A stretch of DNA of 64,000 nt from Shewanella sp. UCD-KL12 (GCF_001957125.1 NZ_MPHJ01000008.1:137606-201605); one strand, 5' to 3'; shown: positions 1 through 9,828, counted from the stretch's first letter. The notes: generated from the sequence alone by a model not told the origin. Made by a program: numbers and translations.

Positions 1-1
1 A

Positions 2-430
2 GATAGAGGTGAGATTACCTTGATTAATCCAGACTCAGCGAAAGTAATCCCAAAAGGGCTCTTTACAGGAGAGTTGCAAGTCTCTTTAGATACCGGGTTC
101 GTGGTAACTTTGCTTATTACAAACACACAAACCTTTGGGGTGCCTGTGCAATACCGCTCGGGCATGACTGCTGATGTAAAGCTTGTTGATCCGCAAGGGA
201 ATAAAGTTTGGGCTTGGTCTGATGATATGATGTTTACTCAGGCTATTCGTGATGAGGTTATACCTGCAGATAAAGTGAATCCAGTAAGGTTCAATTTACC
301 TAAAACTGTAGTAGCTCAAGTCAATAAGAAGGGTTATCAACTTATAGCTACCTATAAAGGACATTTAACTGAATCAAAAGGCGTGGCTATGGCAGACGTA
401 ACTCTGTCTTTAGATCCATTCCTAAACTGA
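2..430 (+). CDS. BsuPI-like domain protein, probably 5' partial
   Basis: The C-terminal part resembles the BsuPI (intracellular proteinase inhibitor) beta-sandwich fold: alternating hydrophobic strands, then DPQGNKVWAWSDD, the usual G-K-x-V-W-x-W-S signature, and a basic strand near the end. The frame is open to the window edge. A TTG at 20 is preceded by GAGGTGA (6-12) at good spacing, so a complete 136-residue cytosolic protein starting at 20 is also possible. Family members in related bacteria often have an N-terminal signal or lipobox, which would lie outside the window. The function of bacterial BsuPI domains outside Bacillus is not established, so no substrate or protease partner is claimed. 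Confidence 0.55.
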   Translation, partial: DRGEITLINPDSAKVIPKGLFTGELQVSLDTGFVVTLLITNTQTFGVPVQYRSGMTADVKLVDPQGNKVWAWSDDMMFTQAIRDEVIPADKVNPVRFNLPKTVVAQVNKKGYQLIATYKGHLTESKGVAMADVTLSLDPFLN

Positions 431-449
431 GCTATAACTTAATGACAGT

Positions 450-482
450 AGGCCAACATGAACTTCATGTTGGCCTTTTTTA
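450..482. terminator. Bidirectional rho-independent terminator
   Basis: Perfect 13-bp arms (450-462 and 464-476, AGGCCAACATGAA and its complement) are followed by a T run. It lies between the convergent BsuPI-like gene and the chemoreceptor gene, and overlaps the stop codon of the latter. Confidence 0.85.
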
Positions 483-2042
483 TCTTTTATTATCGAATTG
501 ATTGACGAGATCTAATTGCCTGCTGCACTGTATTTGTATCCTTTGGCTGCTTATTGCCGTAGCGGAACAACTTTGTTTAAATTGCTCATTCCCATCTGCA
601 AGTTCTTGTGCATTTCCGTATACTTGGTTTATTACTGTAGCCTGCTCCTCTGAAGCGACGGCAATCATTTCGCCATTTGAGACAATGTTTGTAAGGGACT
701 GGCTCACTGAGTTCAGGTTATCCTGTAACATGCGATCCGACTCTACACTTTTTCGTGTTAAGTGGTGACTTTGCTCCATTTTGGAGACTGCTTGAGAGGT
801 TGTTTGACCTAAAGCATCGATGATAGCTTGGATCTCTTGTGCCGATGTTTGGGAACGGTTTGCCAAACTTCTCACTTCATCGGCTACGACAGCAAAACCG
901 CGACCAGCTTCACCTGCACGAGCAGCTTCAATCGCTGCATTTAGAGCAAGTAGGTTGGTTTGCTCTGCTAACGACTCGATAACTTCGAGAACTGAGTTGA
1001 CCTCGCTACATTGCTGTTCTAATGCTGATATAGATTGTTGTGAGTCAACGAGTAGTTGCGTGATCTCCGCAGTGGTCATTTGACTTGTTTTCAATGCCGA
1101 TTCAGTTGTGGCTATCTGCTGTACTAACCTAGATATCTCATCTGTCGACTTAGTTGTATTGTGGGCAATATCAGAGACCGCGCTGTTCATCTGCCCGATA
1201 GCGACAACTATCTGATCTAAGTTTTCCGTTTGCTCCTCTAATTGCTGCTGGTTACCCATATTTTGTTGGTTATTACTCTCCATCTCCCGGTTGAGAGCTT
1301 CTGATGAGTCGTGAACTCGGCCAACAATTGAGAGACTTTCAGCCATTTTCATTCGTAAGCTAAACTCCAGGTGTGAGAGTTCATCTCGATAGCCAGTATA
1401 GATTTTCTGACCAAGGTCATTATTTTGCACTTGTGTGCTTAACTTTAAAACGAGCTTGAATCTCTGCTTGAGTTTAATGATTGGATATAAACTGGAAGCC
1501 ATTGCCATTAAGGTTAAAGGCACTGCATAAGTAAGGCTCAGCTGACTGGCTATAAGCAAGAGGCCAAAGCTGCAGAGGCTACCTAGTAACAGTGTTGTGG
1601 TAATGCTGAAGCTGTTTTTTGCTTTTAGTGGTTTACCAGCATTTATCGCTTGGTAGCAAGTATTGGCTCGCTCTTTTAGACCTGACTCTGGTTTAGTTCT
1701 TACTGATTGATATTCGACAATCTTACCATTAATGCTAATGGGGCTAACAAATGCATTGACCCAATAAAATCGTCCATCTTTACATCGATTTTTAACTAAG
1801 CCCATCCAATTTTGACCACTTTTGATGGTTTGCCACAGATCTTCAAAAGCCGCTTTAGGCATGTCTGGATGCCTAATAACATTATGTGGTTTACTCAAGA
1901 GTTCTTGGTTTTCATAACCTGAGACTTGAGTAAAGTCGTCATTTACATGGGTGATCAAACTGTCTAGATCTGTCGTAGATAATATCTTGTATTCGTCAGG
2001 GTAGATCAGTTCTACTTCATGAGCATATAGGCTGCTATCCAT
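480..2042 (-). CDS. Methyl-accepting chemotaxis protein with N-terminal PAS domain (Aer-like)
   Basis: This is a 520-residue chemoreceptor. Residues about 15-115 form a PAS domain of the Aer type ([10 protein letters not shown], then [15 protein letters not shown]), expected to sense redox or energy state in the cytoplasm. Two closely spaced hydrophobic stretches at about 148-190 anchor it with almost no periplasmic loop. A short HAMP-like linker follows, then the signalling domain with the hairpin tip [20 protein letters not shown] that binds CheA/CheW. No C-terminal pentapeptide for CheR tethering is visible. It is transcribed alone, towards the BsuPI-like gene. FAD binding, as in Aer, is an inference from the PAS type. 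Confidence 0.9.
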   Translation of the reverse strand: MDSSLYAHEVELIYPDEYKILSTTDLDSLITHVNDDFTQVSGYENQELLSKPHNVIRHPDMPKAAFEDLWQTIKSGQNWMGLVKNRCKDGRFYWVNAFVSPISINGKIVEYQSVRTKPESGLKERANTCYQAINAGKPLKAKNSFSITTTLLLGSLCSFGLLLIASQLSLTYAVPLTLMAMASSLYPIIKLKQRFKLVLKLSTQVQNNDLGQKIYTGYRDELSHLEFSLRMKMAESLSIVGRVHDSSEALNREMESNNQQNMGNQQQLEEQTENLDQIVVAIGQMNSAVSDIAHNTTKSTDEISRLVQQIATTESALKTSQMTTAEITQLLVDSQQSISALEQQCSEVNSVLEVIESLAEQTNLLALNAAIEAARAGEAGRGFAVVADEVRSLANRSQTSAQEIQAIIDALGQTTSQAVSKMEQSHHLTRKSVESDRMLQDNLNSVSQSLTNIVSNGEMIAVASEEQATVINQVYGNAQELADGNEQFKQSCSATAISSQRIQIQCSRQLDLVNQFDNKR

Positions 2043-2237
2043 AATATCCTTTAGCCAAAATGATTATAGTTGATTTGGATGTCAGCGTTTTATATCACAA
2101 TACTTTTCATAATCAATGCATTATAAACTGCATGTTATATGTTTATTATTGAGTTGTGATCGAGATCTATGGACTGGGAGCAGGGCTTTGTTTGAAAGTG
2201 ACTTATGATACAGATAGGGGGAAAGGCGTGATGAGTA

Positions 2238-2271
2238 AGCAAGATAACAACAATACTGATGTTATCTTGCT
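2238..2271. repeat. Inverted repeat downstream of mltD
   Basis: Perfect 12-bp arms (AGCAAGATAACA, 2238-2249, and its complement 2260-2271) enclose a 10-nt loop. There is no T run on either strand, so it is either an mRNA 3'-end stabilising stem or a weak terminator for mltD. Confidence 0.5.
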
Positions 2272-2290
2272 AAGTGTGTGTCAAGCATGT

Positions 2291-3844
2291 TTATGCTCTA
2301 ACATTACTCATATCTACGTAAAGCTGCAGTTGTTGGCCCGGCTGAATATACTTACTTTTTTCAAGAGAGTTCCATCGTACCAGATCGGCTACCTTAACCT
2401 TAAACTTGGACGCAATTCTAGCAAGAGAGTCACCAGAACGAACGGTATAACGGACTTTACGTGTTACTGAGTTTTCACTTTTACTTCCAGTCCATATTGC
2501 CAATTTTTTACCCACTCTAAGTGAGTCTTTAGGTGCCATATTGTTCCAGCGTGCTAGCTCACTGACTGTGACTTTATGGGTATTAGCAATTTTCCAAAAG
2601 GAGTCACCAGACTTAACGGTGTAATCTATTTTTTGATTACCACGACTGACATTTTGTTTGGCTTTTATTCTTTGCTCTAGTGTATGTGTGTATTGAGCTG
2701 GATCATTGGCAGATACCGGGATCAACAGATGGCGTCCAGCGATAATTTTATTGCCTTTAATATCGTTAACCGCACGCAAGGCCGATGGCGTCGTATGGTA
2801 CGCTTGTGCAATACGGCCTAAGCTATCACCAGACTTAATTTTATAGCGCTCCCAGTTTAATCTGTCATTGATTGGGGTGTCAGCGAGTGCAAGACTAAAG
2901 TCTGCAACTTTATCAACTGGGAGTACTATATTATGCGGGCCTTCTGGTGAGGTAGCCCAGCGATTATACCCAGGGTTAAGCTGATGAAGTTCAGATGTCG
3001 TCATGCCTGCAAAACCAGCAGCTAGGGCTAGGTCTATCTGGCCACCAACATTCACCACTTCGATGTGAGGTGTATTATCGATAGGATTGAGTATGATTCC
3101 ATATTGATCAGCATGTTGAATGACATCAGCCAAGGCGAGTAACTGTGGAACATACCTTTGGGTTTCTGTTGGTAGCTTAAGTGCCCAAAAATCGGTTGGC
3201 TTACCTTTTTTCTTATTGCGCTTTACAGCGTTTAGCACTCGACCTTCGCCGGTATTATAGGCAGCTATTGCATACAACCAGTTACCGTTGGTTTTTTTAT
3301 AAAGATATTCAAGCATATCAAGTGCTGCGATAGTCGCTGCTGGTACATCTCTGCGACCGTCATACCACCAGTTCATCTCTAAGCCAAAATGTCTGGCCAT
3401 CGGGGAGGTGAATTGCCATAAGCCAGATGCGGCTCCATGGGAATAGGCAAATGGATCGAATGCACTTTCTACAATAGGTAGGAGAGCCAGTTCAATAGGC
3501 AGATCACGCTTCTCTATCTCCTCTACGATGAGATAGAGAAAGGGGGTGGCTCGCTCTGAGATCCTTGCCAAATGTTGAGGGTTTTTTATATACCAATCTC
3601 GGTACTGATTTACCAGCTTTTCATCAGGTATATCGAACTCAAGCCCTAGACGGATCCTTTGCCATACATCAGTAATTTCGGCAACCTCTGGAACGGATAC
3701 AACTTCAGTTTTAGGTTTGGATGCTGGAGGTGCTGGTACTAGGGTTTCTTGTGTTTGCTTATCATCTATATTGCTTGAGTCGAATGACTGGCAGCCTGAA
3801 AGCAGGATGATACTTCCTGCTATTACAAGTCTATTTATGCGCAT
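2291..3844 (-). CDS. mltD: Membrane-bound lytic murein transglycosylase D, three LysM repeats
   Basis: Cleaves the glycan strands of peptidoglycan, leaving 1,6-anhydroMurNAc ends. The N-terminus is a lipoprotein signal (LLSGC), so the enzyme should be lipid-anchored in the envelope. The SLT domain spans about residues 105-235; PIVESAFDPFAYSHGAASG holds the catalytic Glu of family 1D, and IAAYNTGEGRV follows. Three C-terminal LysM modules (about 333-378, 405-450 and 463-508), each with a KSGDS or RSGDS core, bind peptidoglycan. E. coli MltD is a close architectural match. Divergence from other genes and adjacency to gloB is a conserved gammaproteobacterial arrangement. Confidence 0.95.
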   Translation of the reverse strand: MRINRLVIAGSIILLSGCQSFDSSNIDDKQTQETLVPAPPASKPKTEVVSVPEVAEITDVWQRIRLGLEFDIPDEKLVNQYRDWYIKNPQHLARISERATPFLYLIVEEIEKRDLPIELALLPIVESAFDPFAYSHGAASGLWQFTSPMARHFGLEMNWWYDGRRDVPAATIAALDMLEYLYKKTNGNWLYAIAAYNTGEGRVLNAVKRNKKKGKPTDFWALKLPTETQRYVPQLLALADVIQHADQYGIILNPIDNTPHIEVVNVGGQIDLALAAGFAGMTTSELHQLNPGYNRWATSPEGPHNIVLPVDKVADFSLALADTPINDRLNWERYKIKSGDSLGRIAQAYHTTPSALRAVNDIKGNKIIAGRHLLIPVSANDPAQYTHTLEQRIKAKQNVSRGNQKIDYTVKSGDSFWKIANTHKVTVSELARWNNMAPKDSLRVGKKLAIWTGSKSENSVTRKVRYTVRSGDSLARIASKFKVKVADLVRWNSLEKSKYIQPGQQLQLYVDMSNVRA

Positions 3845-3927
3845 TGAAAAAGAATTCCTTAATTCTGTCCCTCTGTTTGAAAGTCAAAAACGGGGACTTA
3901 TTTTAGCGCAACATTGTAATCTGTTTT

Positions 3928-4725
3928 TTAGAAATTGTCTTTCCATTGCCTGAGAAGAGTAAAAACCTGCTGAGGATCTGAGTTATTTGTCCCGAAATGT
4001 TGGTTAACTGAAGAGGCTACAGTATCGATATTGCAACGAAGAAAGGGATTAATGTTACGCTCAATGGCTATGCTTGAAGGGATTGTTGCAATTCGTTGTT
4101 GCCGCTTATTGAGACAAAGGGAATAATAATCCTGCAAGTTCAGGTTTGATGGCTCAACAGCCAGCGCAAACTTTAAGTTATCTAAGGTATATTCATGTGC
4201 GCAATATACTTGGGTATCTGCGGGTAACTGAGAGAGACGTGATAATGACTCATGCATCTGCTCGGCAGTGCCTTCGAAAATTCTGCCACAACCACCACTA
4301 AATAATGTATCTCCGCAAAAAAGGTTGCTATCGATTAGATAGCCAATATGACCTAGTGTATGTCCAGGTAGTTGAATGACCTCCGCAGATAAGTTAAATG
4401 CCTTAAGCAAAATACTTTTCTGGTTTGATATCGGTTTATTAACGCCGTTAATTCCCTCTTTTTCAGGTCCGTATATCTCGACTGAAGTTTGAGCATGTTC
4501 AATAAGTTTAGTCACTCCACCGGTATGGTCATTATGATGATGAGTGATCAAGACCCCCGCTAAGCTCAGATTATTATTGGTTAAATATTCAATGACCGCT
4601 TCACCGTCACCAGGGTCGACGACATAGACAGCTTTATTATTTTCACAGGCTATCACCCAGATGTAGTTATCGTTAAATACTGCTAATGGGTTAATGGTCA
4701 GTTTTACGCTATCTTTTGTTTGCAT
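3928..4725 (-). CDS. gloB: Hydroxyacylglutathione hydrolase (glyoxalase II)
   Basis: Hydrolyses S-lactoylglutathione to D-lactate and glutathione, the second step of methylglyoxal detoxification. It is a metallo-beta-lactamase fold enzyme: ITHHHNDHTGG binds the dinuclear metal site, then PGHTLGHIGY, the FCGDTLFSGGCGR segment and CAHEYTLDN. The length of 265 residues is slightly above the family norm of about 251-258. It shares strand and direction with mltD but an 83-nt gap separates them. The partner glyoxalase I is also in this window, at 59634-60044. Confidence 0.95.
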   Translation of the reverse strand: MQTKDSVKLTINPLAVFNDNYIWVIACENNKAVYVVDPGDGEAVIEYLTNNNLSLAGVLITHHHNDHTGGVTKLIEHAQTSVEIYGPEKEGINGVNKPISNQKSILLKAFNLSAEVIQLPGHTLGHIGYLIDSNLFCGDTLFSGGCGRIFEGTAEQMHESLSRLSQLPADTQVYCAHEYTLDNLKFALAVEPSNLNLQDYYSLCLNKRQQRIATIPSSIAIERNINPFLRCNIDTVASSVNQHFGTNNSDPQQVFTLLRQWKDNF

Positions 4726-4944
4726 AGGTGTTTTAACTCGTCTCTATAACGCAGGAATTAGAGGTAACGCCCATTTATACGGGTATTAGCTAAGCAATGG
4801 CTGCAAATAGTTTGCGTGTTTTGCTTATAAGCGTTGTAATAGTTATAAATGATTATACCATCAAGATGTACCACAGTTATAAACGTATTCCAATATCCCA
4901 AACATTGCGCTTTGGGGAGTCAGATGTAAGTTTAGGAGCGCTGC

Positions 4945-5691
4945 TTGTTTGATGAAATGAGTATTTTGGTACCCCAAAGTTGGCCAGATCTACCTAATGG
5001 TGAAAGGGTAAAGCGCACTGTAGAGCTTCAGTTAGCCCCTTGGTGGCCTAAGGTATTTGGGTATCACATGTTGAGCTTAGGACCGTTAAGTGCTCAATTA
5101 GATATGCCAGGCCTGCCTGTGGGGAGGACGTTTTCCATGTTTGATGGGCAGGGGGCGTCAGTTTGCGCCGATTTCAATGCGCTACCTATTAAAAGTGGCG
5201 TGATAGATGCCGTTGTCATGAATATGTTGTTAGAGTTTGAATCGGATCCATACAAGCTATTGAGAGAAACCGATAGGGTACTTATATCTGGCGGCTATCT
5301 ATTTATCGTTGGTTTTAATCCATTAAGCCCAGCTTTTGTTGGTAAGATATTGCCTCAGTTTCAAAATAAGTTGCCTTGGTGTGGCCGTTTTTTTACTCCA
5401 TCAAGAGTCAAAGATTGGTTAGGTTTACTTGGCTATCAGGTTGTTGCCGATGAGCGCATTATCCATCACCACCTACTAAGCGAAATAGAAAAGGAGAGTA
5501 TCTGGCAACATGCCCTTAAGGCATGGTTACCGGGTACAGGCAGCATTTATATTATTGTCGCTCGTAAGCTTGAAACCCCTTTAACGCCAATTTATGGGAA
5601 GCAGAAGATGCGTCAGCCTAATTGGACACCAGCGCCCACTGCGGGACGAACGTCTTTAGACAATACCCGGATAAATAAATTTAAGAACTAA
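4945..5691 (+). CDS. SAM-dependent methyltransferase, class I (type 11)
   Basis: The protein has 248 residues with a Methyltransf_11-like core: a glycine-poor SAM loop around FDGQGASVCADFNALP, then VVMNMLLEFESDPYKLLRETDRVL and the strand GYLFIVGFNP. Substrate unknown. The TTG at 4945 is chosen because AGGAG at 4934-4938 is 6 nt away; the first in-frame ATG (4957) would be 18 nt from it. This gene is a standard neighbour of gloB and rnhA in gammaproteobacteria. Its stop codon is immediately followed by the ATG of the LysR gene, so the two are probably cotranscribed. Confidence 0.85.
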   Translation: MFDEMSILVPQSWPDLPNGERVKRTVELQLAPWWPKVFGYHMLSLGPLSAQLDMPGLPVGRTFSMFDGQGASVCADFNALPIKSGVIDAVVMNMLLEFESDPYKLLRETDRVLISGGYLFIVGFNPLSPAFVGKILPQFQNKLPWCGRFFTPSRVKDWLGLLGYQVVADERIIHHHLLSEIEKESIWQHALKAWLPGTGSIYIIVARKLETPLTPIYGKQKMRQPNWTPAPTAGRTSLDNTRINKFKN

Positions 5692-6597
5692 ATGCGAATA
5701 ACATTAAAGCAATTATCAATTTTTGAAGCCGTCGCGAGAAGTGGCCAAGTAGCCAGAGCGGCGGAAATGATGAACCTGTCAGCGCCCGCGACCTCAATGG
5801 CGTTAGCCGAACTTGAAAAACAGTTAGATGCCAGGTTATTTGAACGTGTTGGCAACCGTTTAAGGCTCAACTCTCAAGGTAGCCTATTGTTACCTTTAGC
5901 GACCGAAGCTTTACAGAAGGTTAATCAAATTGAGCACGTTTTCTCATCACCTGAAGCTGAACTGAGTGGCACATTGAATGTGAGTGCAAGCTCGACCATA
6001 GGTAACTTTCTGATGGCCAAAAGTGCGGTCGCATTTTGCCAACAACATACTAGCGCTTTAGTGGATCTTGATATTGATAATACTCAAGCTGTGATCAAGT
6101 CCGTTTTAGAGTTTCGAAGTGAAATCGGTTTTATTGAAGGCCAGTGCTTAGATAGCCGACTTAAAGTTGAGTCATGGCATAAAGATCGTTTACTTATTTT
6201 TTGTCATCCCGCTCATCCACTTGCGGGACAAGTCGTGTCACCTCATGCTATTAGAGGCATGCCTTGGGTAATGCGAGAGGAGGGCTCTGGCACAAGGGAC
6301 TATTTCATCAGTGCAGCCAATGCGCTGGATATGCAACCTGTTGAGCGCTTTAGTTTCAGCACGCCAGATGCAATTAAGCAAGCGGTTAAGCAAGGTGCCG
6401 GTCTGGCTGTTTTATCTGAATTGACGTTAGAGAAGGAGTTAAACCGAAAAGAACTCGCTGTGATTGAAGTGGAAGGTTTAGCTTTAACCAGACAGTTTTA
6501 TCGCATCCATCACAAGAGCCGCAATCTGACGCCTCTATGTGATGCATTCAATGACTTTTGTATAAAATTTAATAAATTAGAACTAAATGTTGATTAA
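5692..6597 (+). CDS. LysR-family transcriptional regulator (YeiE-like)
   Basis: This is a 301-residue LysR regulator. The winged helix-turn-helix lies at residues 3-62 (LKQLSIFEAVARSGQVARAA), with GNRLRLNSQGSLLL completing the domain. The effector-binding domain follows (GTLNVSASSTIGNFLMAKSA; REEGSGTRDYF), similar to YeiE and CysB-like regulators. It begins on the base after the methyltransferase stop and ends directly against the stop of rnhA on the other strand. LysR genes are usually divergent from their target; here the nearest partner is co-directional, so the target cannot be read from context. Confidence 0.9.
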   Translation: MRITLKQLSIFEAVARSGQVARAAEMMNLSAPATSMALAELEKQLDARLFERVGNRLRLNSQGSLLLPLATEALQKVNQIEHVFSSPEAELSGTLNVSASSTIGNFLMAKSAVAFCQQHTSALVDLDIDNTQAVIKSVLEFRSEIGFIEGQCLDSRLKVESWHKDRLLIFCHPAHPLAGQVVSPHAIRGMPWVMREEGSGTRDYFISAANALDMQPVERFSFSTPDAIKQAVKQGAGLAVLSELTLEKELNRKELAVIEVEGLALTRQFYRIHHKSRNLTPLCDAFNDFCIKFNKLELNVD

Positions 6598-7059
6598 TTA
6601 ACCGGGATAGCCGCTATCTTCTTGGCTTGGTGAGGCTTCAGCAGCTTCTCGGGCCAAGGTATCACAACGTTCATTCTCAATATGACCTGCATGGCCTTTA
6701 ACCCAGCGCCAATCGATATCATGAACAGCCGATGCTGCGTCTAAGCGTTTCCATAGGTCGACATTTTTTACGGGCTGTTTGGTCGACGTTAGCCAGCCTT
6801 TCTGTTTCCAGCCGTGGATCCATTGGGTGATCCCTTTTCGCATGTATTGACTATCACTGGTTAGTACGATTTTACAAGGCACCTTTAAGGCTTCTAGTGC
6901 AATGATTGGCGCAAGTAACTCCATCCGGTTATTTGTCGTCATTGAGAATCCATCAGCCATCTCTTTGGTGTGTGCCTTATACTTCATGACCACACCATAA
7001 CCACCAGGACCTGGATTTCCAAGACAGGAACCATCGGTATAAATTGCTAATGACTTCAT
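6598..7059 (-). CDS. rnhA: Ribonuclease HI
   Basis: Cleaves the RNA strand of RNA-DNA hybrids (R-loops, Okazaki primers). The carboxylate catalytic residues are present: [28 protein letters not shown] and [10 protein letters not shown] place the start at 7059 (153 residues, beginning [11 protein letters not shown]) because GAGGTG precedes it at normal spacing and E. coli RNase HI begins at the same point. An ATG seven codons upstream lacks a ribosome binding site. Divergent from dnaQ with a shared 237-nt promoter region, as in E. coli. Confidence 0.96.
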   Translation of the reverse strand: MKSLAIYTDGSCLGNPGPGGYGVVMKYKAHTKEMADGFSMTTNNRMELLAPIIALEALKVPCKIVLTSDSQYMRKGITQWIHGWKQKGWLTSTKQPVKNVDLWKRLDAASAVHDIDWRWVKGHAGHIENERCDTLAREAAEASPSQEDSGYPG

Positions 7060-7296
7060 AACACCTCTTGAATAAACCATAAATGGCTTTTTTTAAAATT
7101 GAGAAATCCAGTGGTAGTCAATACCGCCATCAACTTGTTACCATATCTAAATTATCGCAAAATTATACCCAAATTAGCTCAAAGAGCGAGGCAGTCTGTG
7201 TTTAAACGGATACTTTTCAGCCTTACTTTGAAGATAATGGCTAACCTCTTTAGATGTAGGCTAGCTAAATGTTTAATTAAATGAGTTATCCCTCTT

Positions 7297-8025
7297 ATGA
7301 ATATAGTCTCCAGCTCAAAACGCCAAATCATTCTTGATACTGAAACAACCGGTATGAACCAAGGCGCAGGTGCGATCTATCTCGGTCATAGGATCATTGA
7401 AATTGGTTGCGTTGAAGTGGTTAATCGCCGTCTAACTGGCCGTCATTATCATGAGTATATCAACCCTCAGCAGATTATTGATGAAGAGGCCATTGAAGTT
7501 CACGGGATCACCAATGAGTATGTCGCTAATAAACCAAAGTTTGCCGAGGTGGCACAAAGCTTTATAGAGTTTATCGATGGTGCTGAAGTTGTCGCTCATA
7601 ATGCATCATTCGATGTTAGCTTTATGGATCATGAGTTTTCATTGCTGCAGCCAAGAGGGCCAAAAACTGCTGATATTTGCCCTATTTTAGATACTTTAGA
7701 AATTGCAAAGTTTCTTCATCCAGGTCAAAAGAATAACCTTGATGCACTCTGTAAGCGTTACGGCATTGACAATTCACGTCGTGATTTACACGGTGCATTA
7801 TTAGATGCGGAGATTCTAGCTGATGTTTACCTGATGATGACAGGTGGACAAACGAAATTTAATCTCTCTAGCGATGCTGCCAGTGAAACTGCTGGTGGCA
7901 TCATTCGTTTAGCGCAAGATCGAGCAAAACTTAAAGTGATCTCAGCATCTGCCGATGAACTAGCTAAGCATGAAGAGAGACTCGACTTAGTTGCAAAGGG
8001 TGGGATGTGTGTTTGGCGTGACTAA
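7297..8025 (+). CDS. dnaQ: DNA polymerase III epsilon subunit, 3'-5' exonuclease
   Basis: Proofreading subunit of the replicative polymerase. The DnaQ-type exonuclease motifs are intact: ExoI LDTETTGMN, ExoII AHNASFDVSFMDHE, and ExoIII with the DnaQ-type histidine in RRDLHGALLDAEILADVYL. The C-terminal tail of about 55 residues would contact the alpha subunit. The length of 242 residues matches E. coli (243). Divergent from rnhA. Confidence 0.96.
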   Translation: MNIVSSSKRQIILDTETTGMNQGAGAIYLGHRIIEIGCVEVVNRRLTGRHYHEYINPQQIIDEEAIEVHGITNEYVANKPKFAEVAQSFIEFIDGAEVVAHNASFDVSFMDHEFSLLQPRGPKTADICPILDTLEIAKFLHPGQKNNLDALCKRYGIDNSRRDLHGALLDAEILADVYLMMTGGQTKFNLSSDAASETAGGIIRLAQDRAKLKVISASADELAKHEERLDLVAKGGMCVWRD

Positions 8026-8137
8026 GTCGGTGTACTGAATCCTCTATTTTTTATTTACTTGGCTTTACGGCCAACCCAAAAAATCATCCACATTGTATTG
8101 ATACTTTAATTCATTGACTAAGGTTAACGTCATTTTT

Positions 8138-9469
8138 ATGAGTTCAAATTGGTTTGTGTTGAGCAGGAATCTTGTTTGCTGTTTTCTTATCGGTCTCAGT
8201 GCACTCGTGAGTAGCACTGCTATAGCAAATGTAGTCTCTTCCAGTGAAGCAAGCGTGCTAAAAAATAGATTTAGAATCGATCATATGGTTGATAGCGTCA
8301 CGCTCTTTATTCAGAGGCAATATGGTAGCGCGCCAGTCGTCATTGTATTACCCGATGGCAGTAAATGGTATGCGAGTCGCCACCCAGAACAGGTGCAATG
8401 GGTTGATGGATTAAGTGGCGATATGGTCACTATTGAAAAGCCAATGCCAGGGCCTTGGCAACTTATAGGTCGAGTAGTAGAGGGCTCAACGATACAGAAG
8501 ATCTCAAAGCTTGGTATTCGTGTAGAGCCTCTTCCGCAGCCATTATTTCAGGGGGAGCGGGTTAAAGTTACCGCCCACCTGCTTGGAGATGAGCAGCGCC
8601 TAAGAATGGCTGGACTGGATTATCTGGTTGAATGGACTGCAAGGTTTATTAGTGAGCACCTTCCTGGAGATGAAAACTTTGCTTCGGGTACTTTGATCGT
8701 GGGCTCCTATAAAGATCACGGCGAAGGACTTGATGAGCGACCTGATGATGGTATTTTTACAGGAAAAATTAATCTTAATCAGCCTTGGGGACACTACACA
8801 TTCCAAGTGAAGGTAAGGAATAATGTATTTACTCGTGAGAGTACGCATAAATTTGTGCTGTCACCCATTCCTATAGAGATTGATGTTATAGAGCCAGAGG
8901 ATCCCTTAACCGGCCGCTACAAACTCTTTATAAAGGTTAATGAAGAGGTTGTTCAGCTAGCCGATACTCATTTAGATCTAGAGCTCGTAGGACCTGCAGG
9001 TCTGCAACTGCCTATTACTCAAAATGGTTTAGCGTTAGCCCAAACAGAAATAGCTCTTCCTGAGGTTTCTGATTTTGGTAGTTACAGAATTAAAGGGGTA
9101 GCGGCTTCTACGACAACAAGTGGGCGTGAAATTATTTTATCTTTGCCAGAGAAGTTTTTTAACTTAATTGAACCTCCAAAGCCGCCACCATCAGCTGAAG
9201 AGTTAGCGGCCGTAGCAGCAAAGAAAGCGGCTATTGCAGAGAAAAAAGCAAAAGATGATGCAATATTTTGGATCATTACCGTTAATTTGGTTTTGTTGAT
9301 CTTAGGCACGCTTTTATTACTCATTTGGCGTAAGAGGCGGAACCTAAAAGAGGCTTTAGCGGCAACACAGCAGCGATTAGATCAAGAGAAAGAGAAGGAC
9401 ATTGGGCCGAGTTTGGATGAGATAGATCTCACTATGCCTGAAGATCTGCCCGAAGAGGAAAAGAACTAA
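8138..9469 (+). CDS. TIGR03503-type conserved membrane protein
   Basis: The protein has 443 residues: a signal peptide ending near STAIANVVSS, a large beta-rich periplasmic region (about 30-350) with the conserved stretch KPMPGPWQLIGRV, one transmembrane helix at about 375-398 after an Ala/Lys-rich linker, and an acidic cytoplasmic tail. This matches my recollection of the TIGR03503 family, found in Vibrio and Shewanella, whose function is unknown. ATG 8138 is chosen because it opens directly into the signal peptide; a TTG at 8114 would add eight residues. Neither has a strong ribosome binding site. It precedes the tRNA-Asp operon. Confidence 0.75.
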   Translation: MSSNWFVLSRNLVCCFLIGLSALVSSTAIANVVSSSEASVLKNRFRIDHMVDSVTLFIQRQYGSAPVVIVLPDGSKWYASRHPEQVQWVDGLSGDMVTIEKPMPGPWQLIGRVVEGSTIQKISKLGIRVEPLPQPLFQGERVKVTAHLLGDEQRLRMAGLDYLVEWTARFISEHLPGDENFASGTLIVGSYKDHGEGLDERPDDGIFTGKINLNQPWGHYTFQVKVRNNVFTRESTHKFVLSPIPIEIDVIEPEDPLTGRYKLFIKVNEEVVQLADTHLDLELVGPAGLQLPITQNGLALAQTEIALPEVSDFGSYRIKGVAASTTTSGREIILSLPEKFFNLIEPPKPPPSAEELAAVAAKKAAIAEKKAKDDAIFWIITVNLVLLILGTLLLLIWRKRRNLKEALAATQQRLDQEKEKDIGPSLDEIDLTMPEDLPEEEKN

Positions 9470-9553
9470 TCGACTATTTGCATACGCCAACGGCTATTAA
9501 GGCATCATATTGCTGCTTTTTTGGCTGATTGGTTTGTCTGTGAAAAATAACTA

Positions 9554-9582
9554 TTGACGGGGCTATCAGGTCTACGTATTAT
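9554..9582 (+). promoter_or_regulatory. Sigma-70 promoter of the tRNA-Asp operon
   Basis: TTGACG (9554-9559), 17 nt, then TATTAT (9577-9582): near-consensus boxes at ideal spacing. The C-rich stretch that follows resembles the GC-rich discriminator typical of stringently controlled stable-RNA promoters. Transcription should start near 9589. Confidence 0.85.
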
Positions 9583-9599
9583 TCACCGCAACTTGATGT

Positions 9600-9676
9600 G
9601 GAGCGGTAGTTCAGTTGGTTAGAATACCGGCCTGTCACGCCGGGGGTCGCGGGTTCGAGTCCCGTCCGCTCCGCCA
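9600..9676 (+). tRNA. tRNA-Asp(GTC), copy 1
   Basis: A 77-nt cloverleaf with a GGAGCGG/CCGCTCC acceptor stem, anticodon GTC at 9634-9636, TTCGAGT T-loop and encoded CCA. Very close to E. coli tRNA-Asp. Confidence 0.98.
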
Positions 9677-9744
9677 ATCAAGTTACTAAATTTAGTTTAA
9701 TTGTTAGTGACATAACAGTTAAATGCCGAAAGGCAATAAGTTTA

Positions 9745-9821
9745 GGAGCGGTAGTTCAGTTGGTTAGAATACCGGCCTGTCACGCCGGGGGTCGCGGGTT
9801 CGAGTCCCGTCCGCTCCGCCA
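9745..9821 (+). tRNA. tRNA-Asp(GTC), copy 2
   Basis: Identical in sequence to copy 1, with anticodon GTC at 9779-9781 and encoded CCA. It lies 68 nt downstream in the same operon; the spacer shows no promoter of its own. Confidence 0.98.
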
Positions 9822-9828
9822 AACAACG

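Noticed and set aside
2156..2470. A 104-codon open frame opposite the mltD 3' end
   Set aside because: Mostly antisense to the LysM region of mltD; the non-overlapping part is an intergenic stem-loop.
7099..7284. A 61-codon open frame between rnhA and dnaQ
   Set aside because: No ribosome binding site; it occupies the divergent promoter region and has no recognisable features beyond basic residues.
9600..9821. Duplicate tRNA-Asp genes as a prophage attachment scar
   Set aside because: Both copies are complete, share one promoter and terminator, and no integrase or foreign gene lies nearby; simple tandem duplication is enough.
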